Assembly (NCBI GenBank): GCA_040506705.1
Contig: JBEVWG010000024.1
Location: 44,921 to 108,920 of the forward strand
Source of the DNA: Thiodiazotropha sp040506705
Lineage (GTDB): Bacteria > Pseudomonadota > Gammaproteobacteria > Chromatiales > Chromatiaceae
Reading direction: 5' to 3'
Length of the DNA: 64,000 nucleotides
A program made the translations under genes and the position numbers. The notes beneath the pieces were generated by a model. The model was not told the origin of the DNA. It was given only the letters and a program-made list of their open reading frames with translations, and made no database searches. Below, piece by piece: positions 8,990 to 17,079 of the stretch (position 1 is its first letter; each line of letters opens with the position of its first letter).

Positions 8990-9205
8990 CTAAGTAAAAA
9001 AACCGGGGCGTGCCTGCTGCCCCGATTCCGGTTGATACTCGTTATTTGTATCGTCTATCTCATCTTGCCACTCTTCGATTGCACTATCTGTTAAACGTCT
9101 TGCCTGAACACGTGTTCCTGTTTTTGACTTTATATGTACCCCTCCTTTTCGCAGTAAAGGAGATTGGGCGACATGATTGCGTATAGGTCTATTCCGTTTT
9201 GGCAT
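8990..9205 (-). CDS. Small ArfA-like ribosome-rescue candidate with in-gene terminator
   Basis: A 71-aa basic protein (start MPKRNRPIRNHVAQSPLLRK). The ATG at 9205 has a strong site (AAGGAG, 8 nt spacing), so a longer reading from 9238 is rejected. The RN-VA-SPLLRKGG-H-K pattern resembles the RNPVA...PLFR...KK core of ArfA, which recruits RF2 to ribosomes stalled on nonstop mRNA. A GC-rich hairpin plus seven T lies inside the last codons, before the TAG stop, so most transcripts should end without a stop codon, the control style known for arfA. It lies 11 nt downstream of the EIQSDW gene. The homology is weak by eye; the nonstop architecture is seen directly. Confidence 0.55.
   Translation of the reverse strand: MPKRNRPIRNHVAQSPLLRKGGVHIKSKTGTRVQARRLTDSAIEEWQDEIDDTNNEYQPESGQQARPGFFT
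8996..9024 (-). terminator. Intrinsic terminator inside the 3' end of the ArfA-like gene
   Basis: On the minus strand CGGGGC pairs with GCCCCG across a 9-nt loop (9024-9004) and is followed by seven T (9002-8996). The stop codon of the gene is at 8992-8990, downstream of the T-run. Termination would therefore leave a nonstop message. On the plus strand the same hairpin lies just past the glycosyltransferase gene, but without a T-run. Confidence 0.8.
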
Positions 9206-9216
9206 GGTAATTCTCC

Positions 9217-10155
9217 TTACAAGGCCAGTTTGTACCACTCAACCTGTTTTAGGTTACGTTTTTTTCGTTTAAAACCACGATCTGTCTTGATGAACTCAGG
9301 GTCTTCATTGGTGATTTGAAAGCAGAACTTCCTCGGAAGATCGGAGTAGATCGAACGAGGTGGAGATCCACCAAAGACCTGCTTTATTCTCTGCCCAGTT
9401 TCATGGGTATGGTAGTAGATTTTTCTGATCCCCAACTCTGTATAGATGAAGCGTATTGCAGCTGTCAGCATGGCTTCAGACCAGATGTTGTAAAATGGTT
9501 CTAGAACCTTCTCAGCATAGGTAATAAAGGCTTCCTGTTTACATTTACACCACTCTAAATGCCAGGGTGTAGATCCGATTTTGATACCCTTTAAGCAGTG
9601 CAATACCGACCGCACCCAATCACTCTGTATCTCTTCTATCAAGGCTTCGTTACTGCCTAAATCAAAGTCAATTCTTGCCCAGGCTAGAGTGTCACGGTAT
9701 AGAGTGCGCTTGTTTCTATCCATAACCGGATGACCATTGTAGTTAAAGATATAGTCATCATCTGGTTTAACAAGACGGTGATAGGCTCGATTGTGCTTTT
9801 CTGAAAAATTTAGCTGAAGTACCAGGTTGCAGCCTTTACGAGTTGTTTGGTAGTCCCATCGATTACTATTGCCCCAGCGGTCGACTGTCAATACAAAGGG
9901 TTGACTGGTCTCTTTCCAGGTATGCTCAAATAGTTCTGGTGTCAGTTTGCCATGTCCATGGTGTGATAGCAGCGATTTAATATCTGGTTGGTTTAACAGA
10001 TGCTGAAATTGTGACTGCTTGATTGCATTGACGCTGCACTGCTCCTTAGTGGCGCAGAAAAGCAGAAAAAAAGCATACTGACCCTTGAAGTAGTGAAACA
10101 GTGTGCGTTCTTCTGACAGGCAGGCAATAACTTCATCTAGTATCTCTTTCCTCAT
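9217..10155 (-). CDS. Conserved hypothetical protein with EIQSDW motif, in RtcB operon
   Basis: A 312-aa cytoplasmic protein with no signal peptide or membrane segment. It contains LIEEIQSDWVRSV at about 170-182 and a later helix-strand unit (AMLTAAIRFIYTELGIRKIY) followed by HTHETGQRIK. A similar EIQSDW-type motif, with a downstream 'yA-e-G-d-i' strand and Gln/Arg, occurs in some very large phage polyvalent proteins; that link is from memory and distant. The C-terminus is very basic (RGFKRKKRNLKQ), fitting RNA or ribosome binding. AAAGGAT lies 8 nt before the ATG. It sits between rtcB and the ArfA-like gene. Function unknown. Confidence 0.7.
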   Translation of the reverse strand: MRKEILDEVIACLSEERTLFHYFKGQYAFFLLFCATKEQCSVNAIKQSQFQHLLNQPDIKSLLSHHGHGKLTPELFEHTWKETSQPFVLTVDRWGNSNRWDYQTTRKGCNLVLQLNFSEKHNRAYHRLVKPDDDYIFNYNGHPVMDRNKRTLYRDTLAWARIDFDLGSNEALIEEIQSDWVRSVLHCLKGIKIGSTPWHLEWCKCKQEAFITYAEKVLEPFYNIWSEAMLTAAIRFIYTELGIRKIYYHTHETGQRIKQVFGGSPPRSIYSDLPRKFCFQITNEDPEFIKTDRGFKRKKRNLKQVEWYKLAL

Positions 10156-10228
10156 GACAATATCCTTTCTTGAAATCTGTTCGTTCTGCTCTATATTTTT
10201 TGTCTTCTTTAACTTTTCTCGTAAACAT
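10133..10228 (-). CDS. 31-aa basic small ORF between rtcB and the EIQSDW gene
   Basis: It starts MFTRKVKEDKKYRAERTDFK, is strongly basic (9 Lys/Arg in the first 21 residues) and ends at a TGA at 10133. An excellent ribosome site (CAGGAG, 8 nt from ATG) supports translation. Its end overlaps the first 23 nt of the next gene in another frame, so it may be a coupling leader or a genuine microprotein. No homolog is recognised. Confidence 0.45.
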   Translation of the reverse strand: MFTRKVKEDKKYRAERTDFKKGYCHEERDTR

Positions 10229-10257
10229 AATTGTTCTCCTGTGGTTTAAATCTATTG

Positions 10258-11454
10258 CTAACCTTTAATACAGATAATCTGTTTCAGTGTATGTACTACA
10301 TCAACCAGGTCGTTCTGATTTTGCATAACAGTTTCGATGTTTTTATAAGCATCAGGGATTTCATCAATGATTCCCTTGTCTTTGCGGCATTCAACCCCTT
10401 CAGTTTGGTTGACTACGTCTTGCTCAACAAATTTTCGTTTGGCTGCACTACGACTCATTTTCCTTCCTGCACCATGTGAGCAGGAGCAAAATGACTGCGG
10501 ATTGCCCTTGCCCCGGACTATAAACGACTTGGCGCCCATGCTGCCTGGTATGATGCCTAATTCATCTATACCCGCACTGATCGCCCCCTTACGGGTAACA
10601 AAAACATTTTCTCCATAATGTTTCTCCTGGGAGATATAGTTGTGATGGCAATTGATCGCCTCTTTAGTAATACCGAATTTTGGTAGTTTCTTTCGTAGTG
10701 TCTGGAGAATGAAATGCATCATTTCGCGACGATTGGCAGTGGCATAGTCTTGAGCCCACTCTACCGCCTCAATATAGTCATCAAAATGTTTCGCACCCTC
10801 CTGGAAATAGGCTAAATCTTTGTCTGGAAGATTAACGATGTGTTGCCCCATATCTTTTTTTGCAAGATTGATGAAATATTGTCCAATTGCATTACCTACG
10901 CCTCGACTGCCTGAGTGAAGCATTACCCAGATATCATCGTTCTCATCTATACACAATTCGATAAAGTGATTACCGCCACCCAAAGTGCCAATTTGTCTAA
11001 CCCAGGTTTGATAAGGTCTCTTCTGTAGAGAATAGATTTTTTTATGCTTACTAATGATCCTGTCCAGCCCCCCCGAAAGGGCGCGGATAGTAGACTGACG
11101 TGCACGATCAGATTTGTGCATGTTAAAACCAACTGGAATTGATTCTTCAATCCCCAATCTTATGGCTCTCAGATTGTCAGGTAGATCCTTGGCCTTAATC
11201 GATAGGCGTATAGCATTCATGCCACAGCCAATATCTACACCAACCGCCGCAGGAATAATTGCCCCCTTTGTCGGTATTACTGAGCCAACAGTGGCCCCTT
11301 TTCCATAATGCACATCAGGCATAGCAGCAACATGGTTATGTACAAAGGGCAGCTGTGCAATGTTGTAGAGTTGTTGCATGGCTTCAGCTTCCACTTCGTC
11401 TGTATAGATCTTTACCGGAACTCTGCCTTTACTGATTATTCGTTTAATAGGCAT
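10258..11454 (-). CDS. rtcB: RtcB-family RNA 3'-phosphate/5'-OH ligase
   Basis: A 398-aa GTP/Mn2+-dependent RNA ligase that seals 2',3'-cyclic phosphate or 3'-phosphate ends to 5'-OH ends. Visible landmarks are MPDVHYGKGATVGSVIP, AAVGVDIGCGMNAIRL (metal Cys), LGGGNHFIEL, LHSGSRGVGN, HNYISQEKHYG, and SCSHGAGRKMSR with the His that is guanylylated. The start at 11454 (MPIKRIISKGR) has GAGG 9 nt upstream and matches family N-termini; a TTG at 11481 is less likely. It overlaps the RbfA-like gene by 11 nt. No rtcA, rtcR or prfH is adjacent; the partners here are RbfA-like, EIQSDW and ArfA-like genes, which points to repair of damaged translation RNAs. Confidence 0.93.
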   Translation of the reverse strand: MPIKRIISKGRVPVKIYTDEVEAEAMQQLYNIAQLPFVHNHVAAMPDVHYGKGATVGSVIPTKGAIIPAAVGVDIGCGMNAIRLSIKAKDLPDNLRAIRLGIEESIPVGFNMHKSDRARQSTIRALSGGLDRIISKHKKIYSLQKRPYQTWVRQIGTLGGGNHFIELCIDENDDIWVMLHSGSRGVGNAIGQYFINLAKKDMGQHIVNLPDKDLAYFQEGAKHFDDYIEAVEWAQDYATANRREMMHFILQTLRKKLPKFGITKEAINCHHNYISQEKHYGENVFVTRKGAISAGIDELGIIPGSMGAKSFIVRGKGNPQSFCSCSHGAGRKMSRSAAKRKFVEQDVVNQTEGVECRKDKGIIDEIPDAYKNIETVMQNQNDLVDVVHTLKQIICIKG

Positions 11455-11878
11455 GGTCGTTAACCTCGTCTGATACCGCAACTACTTGGAATTTAAGTGC
11501 GGGTACACGTTTTCGTTTAACTGATTGAGCAATTACAGAACGAAGATATCCCTTGATAGCATTCAACTTAGTCAAGGCAAGATTTCTTACCAGCTCTGAG
11601 TAAGCATCTATATGAGTGACCTTGACTACAAGGAACTGTCCATCATTGTTGCTGCTTACATCTATCACTTGAAGATCCTGATAGATTGGGTCAGACAGCT
11701 CTCCAGAGAGTATGATTGATAATATGCGTCCTGCCTCTTTGCTCAGTTGCTCTGCTTTATGAAACCTTGTTTTTGATTCATAATTTCTGGCAAGAATACG
11801 CGGATCGATGCCATCTTCAGAGTCAAGTTTCCTGCATAGTTTGTTAGCTTCAATAAGCCACTGTTTTGATCTCTTCAT
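11444..11878 (-). CDS. RbfA-like ribosome-binding protein
   Basis: A 144-aa protein. The first 50 residues are basic and helical. Residues about 55-135 follow the RbfA pattern of an alpha/beta KH-type fold: SKEAGRILSIILSGELSDP, then LQVIDVSSNNDGQFLVVKVT, then LNAIKGYLRSVIAQSVKRKR and VPALKFQVV (RbfA: 'lr..la..l..r..P.l.F'). RbfA proper matures the 30S subunit. This copy is not in the usual nusA-infB-rbfA context, so it is probably a specialised paralog working with RtcB. TAGGA lies 8 nt upstream of the ATG, and its end overlaps rtcB. It is the first gene of the minus-strand operon. Confidence 0.65.
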   Translation of the reverse strand: MKRSKQWLIEANKLCRKLDSEDGIDPRILARNYESKTRFHKAEQLSKEAGRILSIILSGELSDPIYQDLQVIDVSSNNDGQFLVVKVTHIDAYSELVRNLALTKLNAIKGYLRSVIAQSVKRKRVPALKFQVVAVSDEVNDHAY

Positions 11879-11891
11879 TGTTAATTCCTAC

Positions 11892-12032
11892 ACTATGGCG
11901 TGATGATGGAATTGCATAGGACGCAATAATCCATAGCCGCCAGTAGATGTCAGCGTAAAATATTCAGTGCTATGTAGGAGCCCGGTCCAAGCGACCGGAT
12001 GAAGTTACCGGAAGGTAATGGACACGAGGCTC
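11892..12032. ncRNA. Candidate structured RNA or leader upstream of the RbfA-like/RtcB operon
   Basis: Two nested foldable units. Unit A (11892-11937): CTATGG/CCATAG closes an inner hairpin ATTGC/GCAAT. Unit B (11978-12032): GAGCC/GGCTC closes a junction holding CCGGTC/GACCGG (loop CAAGC region) and GTTACC/GGTAAT with a GGAA tetraloop. On the minus strand this would be the 5' leader of the operon; on the plus strand the GGAA loop is of GNRA type. No Rfam family is recognised and strand is undecided. Confidence 0.4.
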
Positions 12033-12550
12033 ATGAGTAGTTGAAATAGATTCATTCATTGCCTCCTGAAAATTGAAAGTTGAAAAGATGGAGCGGGACT
12101 CTACGATATGGATATATCTCTGTCAATAAATATTTATAATTACTTCTAAATAGTTGCTCCGAAGTAACTCTATGAATACAGAGGTGCCCTTAACACTGTG
12201 GCTGAATAGCTCAACAAGGTATTTAATTGATATTGTTACTACTGTCATAAACGGAGTCATCGTCTTATCTAAAGCACCAGAATTGACGGGCAGGGTACTA
12301 CGCCACTCCAAAGCTTTTTGTGATTAAACAGATCTGTGTTGTCGGATTTAGTGCGTCCTAATACGGTAGCGCATGCACAGGTTTCGTGCGCAGGTGCACC
12401 TTGATAGTGCGTGTCTTCCGCAATTACCAGGTTATTCTGACAGGTATTATGATCTTTTTCGCCGCTAAGGTCTGGCATAAAGGGGTAAATAGCCCACATA
12501 CCACCCATTCAACCACACCCCGTGTGCATCAATAGATATAATCTATTTTG
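12033..12550. other. Intergenic stretch without a convincing gene
   Basis: About 520 nt between the structured element and the sigma-54-like promoter. Two short minus-strand reading frames (62 and 79 codons) are present but have no ribosome site or recognisable domain. A GTGCGCAGGTGCAC block near 12388-12401 has the GGTGCA half-site look of NtrC-type enhancers, but only weakly. Confidence 0.4.
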
Positions 12551-12566
12551 TGGCATAAAAACTGCT
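12551..12566 (+). promoter_or_regulatory. Sigma-54-type -24/-12 promoter for glutamine synthetase III
   Basis: TGGCATAAAAACTGCT keeps the invariant GG and GC dinucleotides at exactly the spacing of the RpoN consensus (TGGCACG-N4-TTGCW). It is 160 nt before the glutamine synthetase start. Nitrogen (NtrC/RpoN) control of a glutamine synthetase is expected biologically. The -12 half deviates at one base (C for T). Confidence 0.6.
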
Positions 12567-12725
12567 CTGTTTAATTATCAACGTGAGATTAGTCATGAGC
12601 GCCCGCCATTCAATGCTTCGCTCCAAGCTGTCATATCAATCGCTCGCGTTTAATAATTTATACCATCAATCTTACGGACGCGGTGCACCGTTTTCCGGTA
12701 GATAAACGACAATTGAGGATACAAT

Positions 12726-14900
12726 ATGAGCCAAAGTGCAGCACGTTCCCATGCAGTTTTTGAAATCACAACAGGCGCACCGATATCAGTTAAAAAACCA
12801 GAGTCTTTGGAGAGTATCTGGGCCAGTGATGTCTTTACATTAATCAAAATGGAAGACGCCTTGTCGAAGTCCGCTTTCAAGGCAATGAAGAAAACTATGG
12901 AAACAGGTGAGTCACTTGCACCTGAGGTTGCTGATGATGTGGCGGCTGCAATGAAGACTTGGGCACTATCCAAAGGTGCTGACTACTTTGCACATGTGTT
13001 TTATCCACTTACAGGTGCTTCAGCAGAAAAACACGATAGTTTTATTGTCACTGACGCAAGTGGTAAAGCGATAACAGAATTCAATGGCAGTCTGCTGACT
13101 AAGGGTGAACCTGATGGCTCCTCATTTCCAAATGGTGGTATCCGTCAGACCAATGCAGCGCGCGGCTATACCTTTTGGGATCCAACCAGTCCCGCATTTA
13201 TTCTTGATACAGAGAATGGTGCCACACTCTGTATTCCTTCGGTTTTTGTCTCCTGGACCGGTGAAGCACTAGACAAAAAAGTACCTCTGCTACGTTCCAA
13301 TGCAGCCGTTAATGAGGCCGGAACCAAGTTACTCAAATTGATGGGTGAGAGTGAAGTTGCACCCCTCAATTCAAGTTGTGGTGCAGAGCAGGAGTACTTC
13401 CTGGTTGATGCAAAATTTGCAAACCTTCGGCCTGATCTGCTGTTGGCTGGTCGCACCCTGTTTGGTGCCCCTTCGCCTAAGGGACAGGAGTTTGATGACC
13501 ACTATTTTGGTGCGATTCCAGAGCGTGTGCAGGTCTACATGGAGGATGTCGAGGAGTCACTCTACCGACTCGGTATTCCTGCCAAGACCCGACATAATGA
13601 GGTCGCTCCTGGTCAATTCGAAATCGCTCCCTATTTCGAGGCGGCCAACGTGGCGGCGGATCATCAACAGATGTTAATGACTGTACTTAAAAATATCGCC
13701 AAGAAACATGGCTTTGTATGTCTGCTGCATGAAAAACCCTTCGCAGGTATCAATGGTTCAGGTAAACATGTTAACTGGTCGATCGGAAATGCTACCCAGG
13801 GCAATTTACTCGATCCTGGTGACACCCCACATGAGAACCTTAACTTTCTTCTGTTTTGCGGTGCGGTCATCCGTGGCGTTCATAAATATGGACCACTGCT
13901 CCGTGCTGTTATTGCATCGGCCGGTAATGACCATCGTCTTGGTGCTAACGAGGCCCCTCCTGCTATCCTCTCTGTCTATCTTGGCACAGAGATAGAGCAG
14001 ATTTTTGAACAGATTAAAGAGGGTAAGCTCGATGGGATAGGTGCCAGCGGTATAATGGATCTCGGTTTGTCACAGATCATCCCGTTTGCAAAGGACTCGG
14101 GGGATAGAAATCGCACCTCACCTTTTGCATTCACTGGAAATCGATTTGAGTTCCGCGCTGTTGGTTCGAACCAGTCTGTCTCTGGTCCGTTGATTGCAAT
14201 GAACACCATCCTCGCTGATTCACTAAACTGGATGTCCGAGAAACTGGAGGCGGAACTTGCCAAAGGTTCCGAGCAGCCAGCTGCTGTAATTGCAGTTTTG
14301 AAGATGTTAATAAACGAACACAGTGTGGTTATTTTTGGTGGTGATGGCTACTCAGCTGAGTGGCACAAGGCTGCTGTCGAAGAGCGTGGACTTTTGAATC
14401 TCCCTACAACGGCAGATGCTTTACCCTACCTCTGCGATGATGATGTCAAAGCGCTGTTTGAGCGCACGAATGTATTGTCTCCGGTGGAGCTTCAGAGTCG
14501 TTACGAGGTCTATACCGAAATTTATATCATGTCGATTGCAGTCGAGGCCAAGCTGGTTGTTGAGATGGCCAAGACAATCATCTATCCAGCTGCAATGCGC
14601 TACCTGGCAGAGCTTGCTGATACAGATGCAGCAATAGGTGCTATGGGTATTGAGCTGGATCGATCGGTAGCCAAGAAAACAGCTGAAAGTGCCAATGCCA
14701 TGATTGCGAAAGTTGCAGAGTTAAGCGAGGTCTGTAGCCGCGAGGAGTTTGCATCTACCGATGAGCATATGCAGTTTTGTGCAATGACGATTCGTCCACT
14801 TATGGACGAGGTACGCTTGTACGCGGATTCACTTGAAGCTGAACTCGCTGACGAACAGTGGCCATTGCCGAAGTATCGCGAGATGCTTTTCATCAAGTAA
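12726..14900 (+). CDS. glnN: Type III glutamine synthetase (GlnN)
   Basis: A 724-aa protein, the length of GSIII (about 720) as against about 470 for GSI. It catalyses glutamate + NH3 + ATP to glutamine in the cytoplasm. GSIII landmarks are visible: NGGIRQTNAARGYTFWDPTS, NSSCGAEQEYFLVD, the AKTRHNEVAPGQFEIAP region, LHEKPFAGINGSGKHVNWSI (ATP-binding H-N-W) and the NRTSPFAFTGNRFEFRAVGS loop. TTGAGGAT precedes the ATG. A sigma-54-like promoter is 160 nt upstream and a strong terminator hairpin follows. It supplies glutamine, which fits the carbamoyl/amide operon downstream. Confidence 0.95.
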   Translation: MSQSAARSHAVFEITTGAPISVKKPESLESIWASDVFTLIKMEDALSKSAFKAMKKTMETGESLAPEVADDVAAAMKTWALSKGADYFAHVFYPLTGASAEKHDSFIVTDASGKAITEFNGSLLTKGEPDGSSFPNGGIRQTNAARGYTFWDPTSPAFILDTENGATLCIPSVFVSWTGEALDKKVPLLRSNAAVNEAGTKLLKLMGESEVAPLNSSCGAEQEYFLVDAKFANLRPDLLLAGRTLFGAPSPKGQEFDDHYFGAIPERVQVYMEDVEESLYRLGIPAKTRHNEVAPGQFEIAPYFEAANVAADHQQMLMTVLKNIAKKHGFVCLLHEKPFAGINGSGKHVNWSIGNATQGNLLDPGDTPHENLNFLLFCGAVIRGVHKYGPLLRAVIASAGNDHRLGANEAPPAILSVYLGTEIEQIFEQIKEGKLDGIGASGIMDLGLSQIIPFAKDSGDRNRTSPFAFTGNRFEFRAVGSNQSVSGPLIAMNTILADSLNWMSEKLEAELAKGSEQPAAVIAVLKMLINEHSVVIFGGDGYSAEWHKAAVEERGLLNLPTTADALPYLCDDDVKALFERTNVLSPVELQSRYEVYTEIYIMSIAVEAKLVVEMAKTIIYPAAMRYLAELADTDAAIGAMGIELDRSVAKKTAESANAMIAKVAELSEVCSREEFASTDEHMQFCAMTIRPLMDEVRLYADSLEAELADEQWPLPKYREMLFIK

Positions 14901-14923
14901 GACAGCATCAATGTGATATTGAG

Positions 14924-14958
14924 AGTGGCGGGATTCTCTCTCTAAAGATCCCGCCACT
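14924..14958 (+). terminator. Hairpin after glutamine synthetase III
   Basis: A perfect 11-bp stem AGTGGCGGGAT / ATCCCGCCACT with a 13-nt loop, 24 nt after the stop codon. There is no T-run, so it is a strong hairpin rather than a textbook intrinsic terminator. The remaining 455 nt to the next gene hold no clear feature. Confidence 0.65.
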
Positions 14959-15413
14959 TGCATATTGCCGCTGTCAATATTTCTTTGGGTGAAGTTTAGT
15001 AGCTTGGCGAAATACAACTTGGATTCAGTGATCAGAGTAGCTGGAAGAGGGGAATAACAGTCAGCTGGTCTGGCTTTTATTCCATCAGAGGTTTACTTGG
15101 TATTGATTGATTGTGACACGGAAATACCGTCTTATGAAAGGGGTAGTAGTTCTGGGATTTATAAGCATATCCTTTAATTAGGCATGAAAATTCTTTATGA
15201 TGTTCACTAGTTACGTTGCTGTCGCCCCTAAAATTGCCAGGCAGAAACGAATCAAAGCCTTTCTCCTGAACAATGAAAACGACCTGATAATATAAAATAT
15301 TTGTCGCCTGGAAGACGATGCGCTGCTCACCATCAATCTCCTTTTCGCATGGCTTAAGTCATCGCGCTGAGTCGAGCTTAACCTCTGGCAATACGGCTAA
15401 CACCGTAACTGCT

Positions 15414-15818
15414 ATGTCATCCCCCGTGGCCATCAGAATCACGATTTTACTGATACTCTTGCTGAACGCTGTCAATTCATTTGCAGTGGAGCTGGAGGTT
15501 TCACCTGAGCGTTCCACCAGTGGCACCTTTAATCTCAGCTGGAAGGGGGAGGTGGGGGAGAGCTACCGTCTGTTCCAGGTCGATAGGGGTGATCAGTCTG
15601 ATTTGATCTATCAAGGTGTGGATACCGCGCGAGTTATGACCGGTTTGCCCGATGGTGACTATACCTATCGGGTAGAGGCGGCGTCAGGCAGCAGCGAGCC
15701 ACGTAAAGTCACAGTTGCTCACCATAGCCTGGTTCGAGCCTTCAGCTTCTTCGGCGTTGGCCTGGTGGTCTTTATTGCTACAGTGATTATGATTGTTCGC
15801 GGCAGCAAGGGGCACTAA
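15414..15818 (+). CDS. Small exported membrane-anchored protein with fibronectin III-like domain
   Basis: A 134-aa protein with a signal peptide (ITILLILLLNAVNSFAVELE), one beta-sandwich domain of fibronectin type III character (FNLSWKGEVGESYRLFQV, then LPDGDYTYRVEA), and a C-terminal transmembrane helix (about 104-128) ending in basic residues. The ATG at 15414 is chosen because it begins the signal peptide; no good ribosome site is visible. It ends 2 nt before the amidohydrolase gene, so it is the first gene of the operon. Its role is unknown; it could dock the transporter or an amidase at the membrane. Confidence 0.65.
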   Translation: MSSPVAIRITILLILLLNAVNSFAVELEVSPERSTSGTFNLSWKGEVGESYRLFQVDRGDQSDLIYQGVDTARVMTGLPDGDYTYRVEAASGSSEPRKVTVAHHSLVRAFSFFGVGLVVFIATVIMIVRGSKGH

Positions 15819-15820
15819 GC

Positions 15821-17059
15821 ATGGAGAGTGAGTTACGCATCAACTTCGAACGCTTGAAGCAGAATCTGGACGACCTTTCCAATATCGGTCGGGAAAAGGA
15901 TCACGGCATCTACCGCATGGCCTTCAGTGATGGGGATATGGAGGCAAGGCGCTGGCTCTCGCAACAGATCGAGTCTGCTGGTCTGAGTCTCTACCAGGAT
16001 GGTGCCGCAAATCTGGGGGCACGTCTCAACTGGACTGATGACCGACCGGTGGTAATGACCGGCTCACACATCGATACAGTCCCCGGAGCTGGCCACCTGG
16101 ACGGCGCACTGGGTGTTATCTGTGGTCTTGAAGCTCTGCGGGTTCTGCATGAACAGAATGTTTCACTCAGCAGCCCAGTTGAGCTGGTCGCCTTTTCCGA
16201 TGAGGAGGGGCGGTTTGGAGGTCTACTTGGCTCCCAGTCTCTGTGTGGCCTGTTGACACCGGAAGCGATCCTCGCAGCTGAGGATCTGAATGGGATACGC
16301 CTTACCGAGGCTATGCAGCAGCAGGGGCTGAATGCTATGGATGCGCTCTCCGCCCAGCGCGATCCCGGCAGCATAAAGGCATTTCTGGAATTACATATCG
16401 AACAGGGGCCGGTACTTGACCGTCAAGGCATGCAGATTGGTGCGGTTGATGCTATCACCGGACTCTTTAAATGGAATGTGCGCCTGATCGGCACCGCCAA
16501 CCACGCAGGTACCACCCCAATGGAGATGCGCCAAGACGCCTTCCAGGGGCTGGCCGAGTTTGCCAGTCAAGTCGACCGGGTACTGGAAGAGCACGGCTCG
16601 CCCCGTAGCAGAACCACTATCGGCCGTGTCGAACTCTTCCCCGGTGCTGCCAATGTTGTACCTGGCATCGCCGAGTTCTCGCTTGAGGTCAGGGATACCG
16701 ATCAGCAGGTGCTCGAAGCCTTGGCTGATGCTTACCGCCGGGCTCTCTCGGCCATAGCTCGCCGTCGTGACCTGATGTTTGAATTCGAAGTTCTTAGCAC
16801 TATTGAACCCATACAGTGCCACAGTAGCGTGATAACTGCCGTGGAAACCTCAGCCCGGGATCTTGGTCTGGAGAGTCATCGTATGCCCAGTGGCGCGGTG
16901 CATGACACCCAGATTATGGCCTCCATGGCACCAGCAGGTATGGTTTTCGTGCCGAGCAAGGAGGGGCGAAGCCACTCCCCGGCAGAGTGGACGGCCTGGA
17001 AAGATATTGAAGCCGGCGCTAACACCTTGCTTAACGCTTTGGCCCGGCTAGCAGCCTGA
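15821..17059 (+). CDS. M20-type N-carbamoyl amino acid amidohydrolase (HyuC/AmaB-like)
   Basis: A 412-aa dimetal amidohydrolase of the N-carbamoyl-L-amino acid hydrolase / allantoate amidohydrolase / beta-ureidopropionase family. Metal ligands are visible: GSHIDTV (His83), GHLDG (Asp94), DEEGRFG (Glu128/129), LHIEQGP (His192) and the C-terminal RSHSP His. The dimerisation domain lies at about 210-320. The reaction is removal of a carbamoyl group as NH3 and CO2 from N-carbamoyl amino acids; the exact substrate cannot be set. It starts 2 nt after the Fn3-like gene and lies 20 nt before the amidase. In context it would recycle the carbamoylated compound handled by this operon. Confidence 0.88.
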   Translation: MESELRINFERLKQNLDDLSNIGREKDHGIYRMAFSDGDMEARRWLSQQIESAGLSLYQDGAANLGARLNWTDDRPVVMTGSHIDTVPGAGHLDGALGVICGLEALRVLHEQNVSLSSPVELVAFSDEEGRFGGLLGSQSLCGLLTPEAILAAEDLNGIRLTEAMQQQGLNAMDALSAQRDPGSIKAFLELHIEQGPVLDRQGMQIGAVDAITGLFKWNVRLIGTANHAGTTPMEMRQDAFQGLAEFASQVDRVLEEHGSPRSRTTIGRVELFPGAANVVPGIAEFSLEVRDTDQQVLEALADAYRRALSAIARRRDLMFEFEVLSTIEPIQCHSSVITAVETSARDLGLESHRMPSGAVHDTQIMASMAPAGMVFVPSKEGRSHSPAEWTAWKDIEAGANTLLNALARLAA

Positions 17060-17079
17060 AAAAACTAAGATAAGAAGTA

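Noticed and set aside
12123..12508. Two minus-strand reading frames of 62 and 79 codons before glutamine synthetase
   Set aside because: No ribosome site, no recognisable domain and mutual frame change; could be an eroded gene but nothing supports it.
15318..15413. Longer N-terminus for the Fn3-like protein
   Set aside because: The extra 32 residues are hydrophilic, precede a signal peptide and have no ribosome site.
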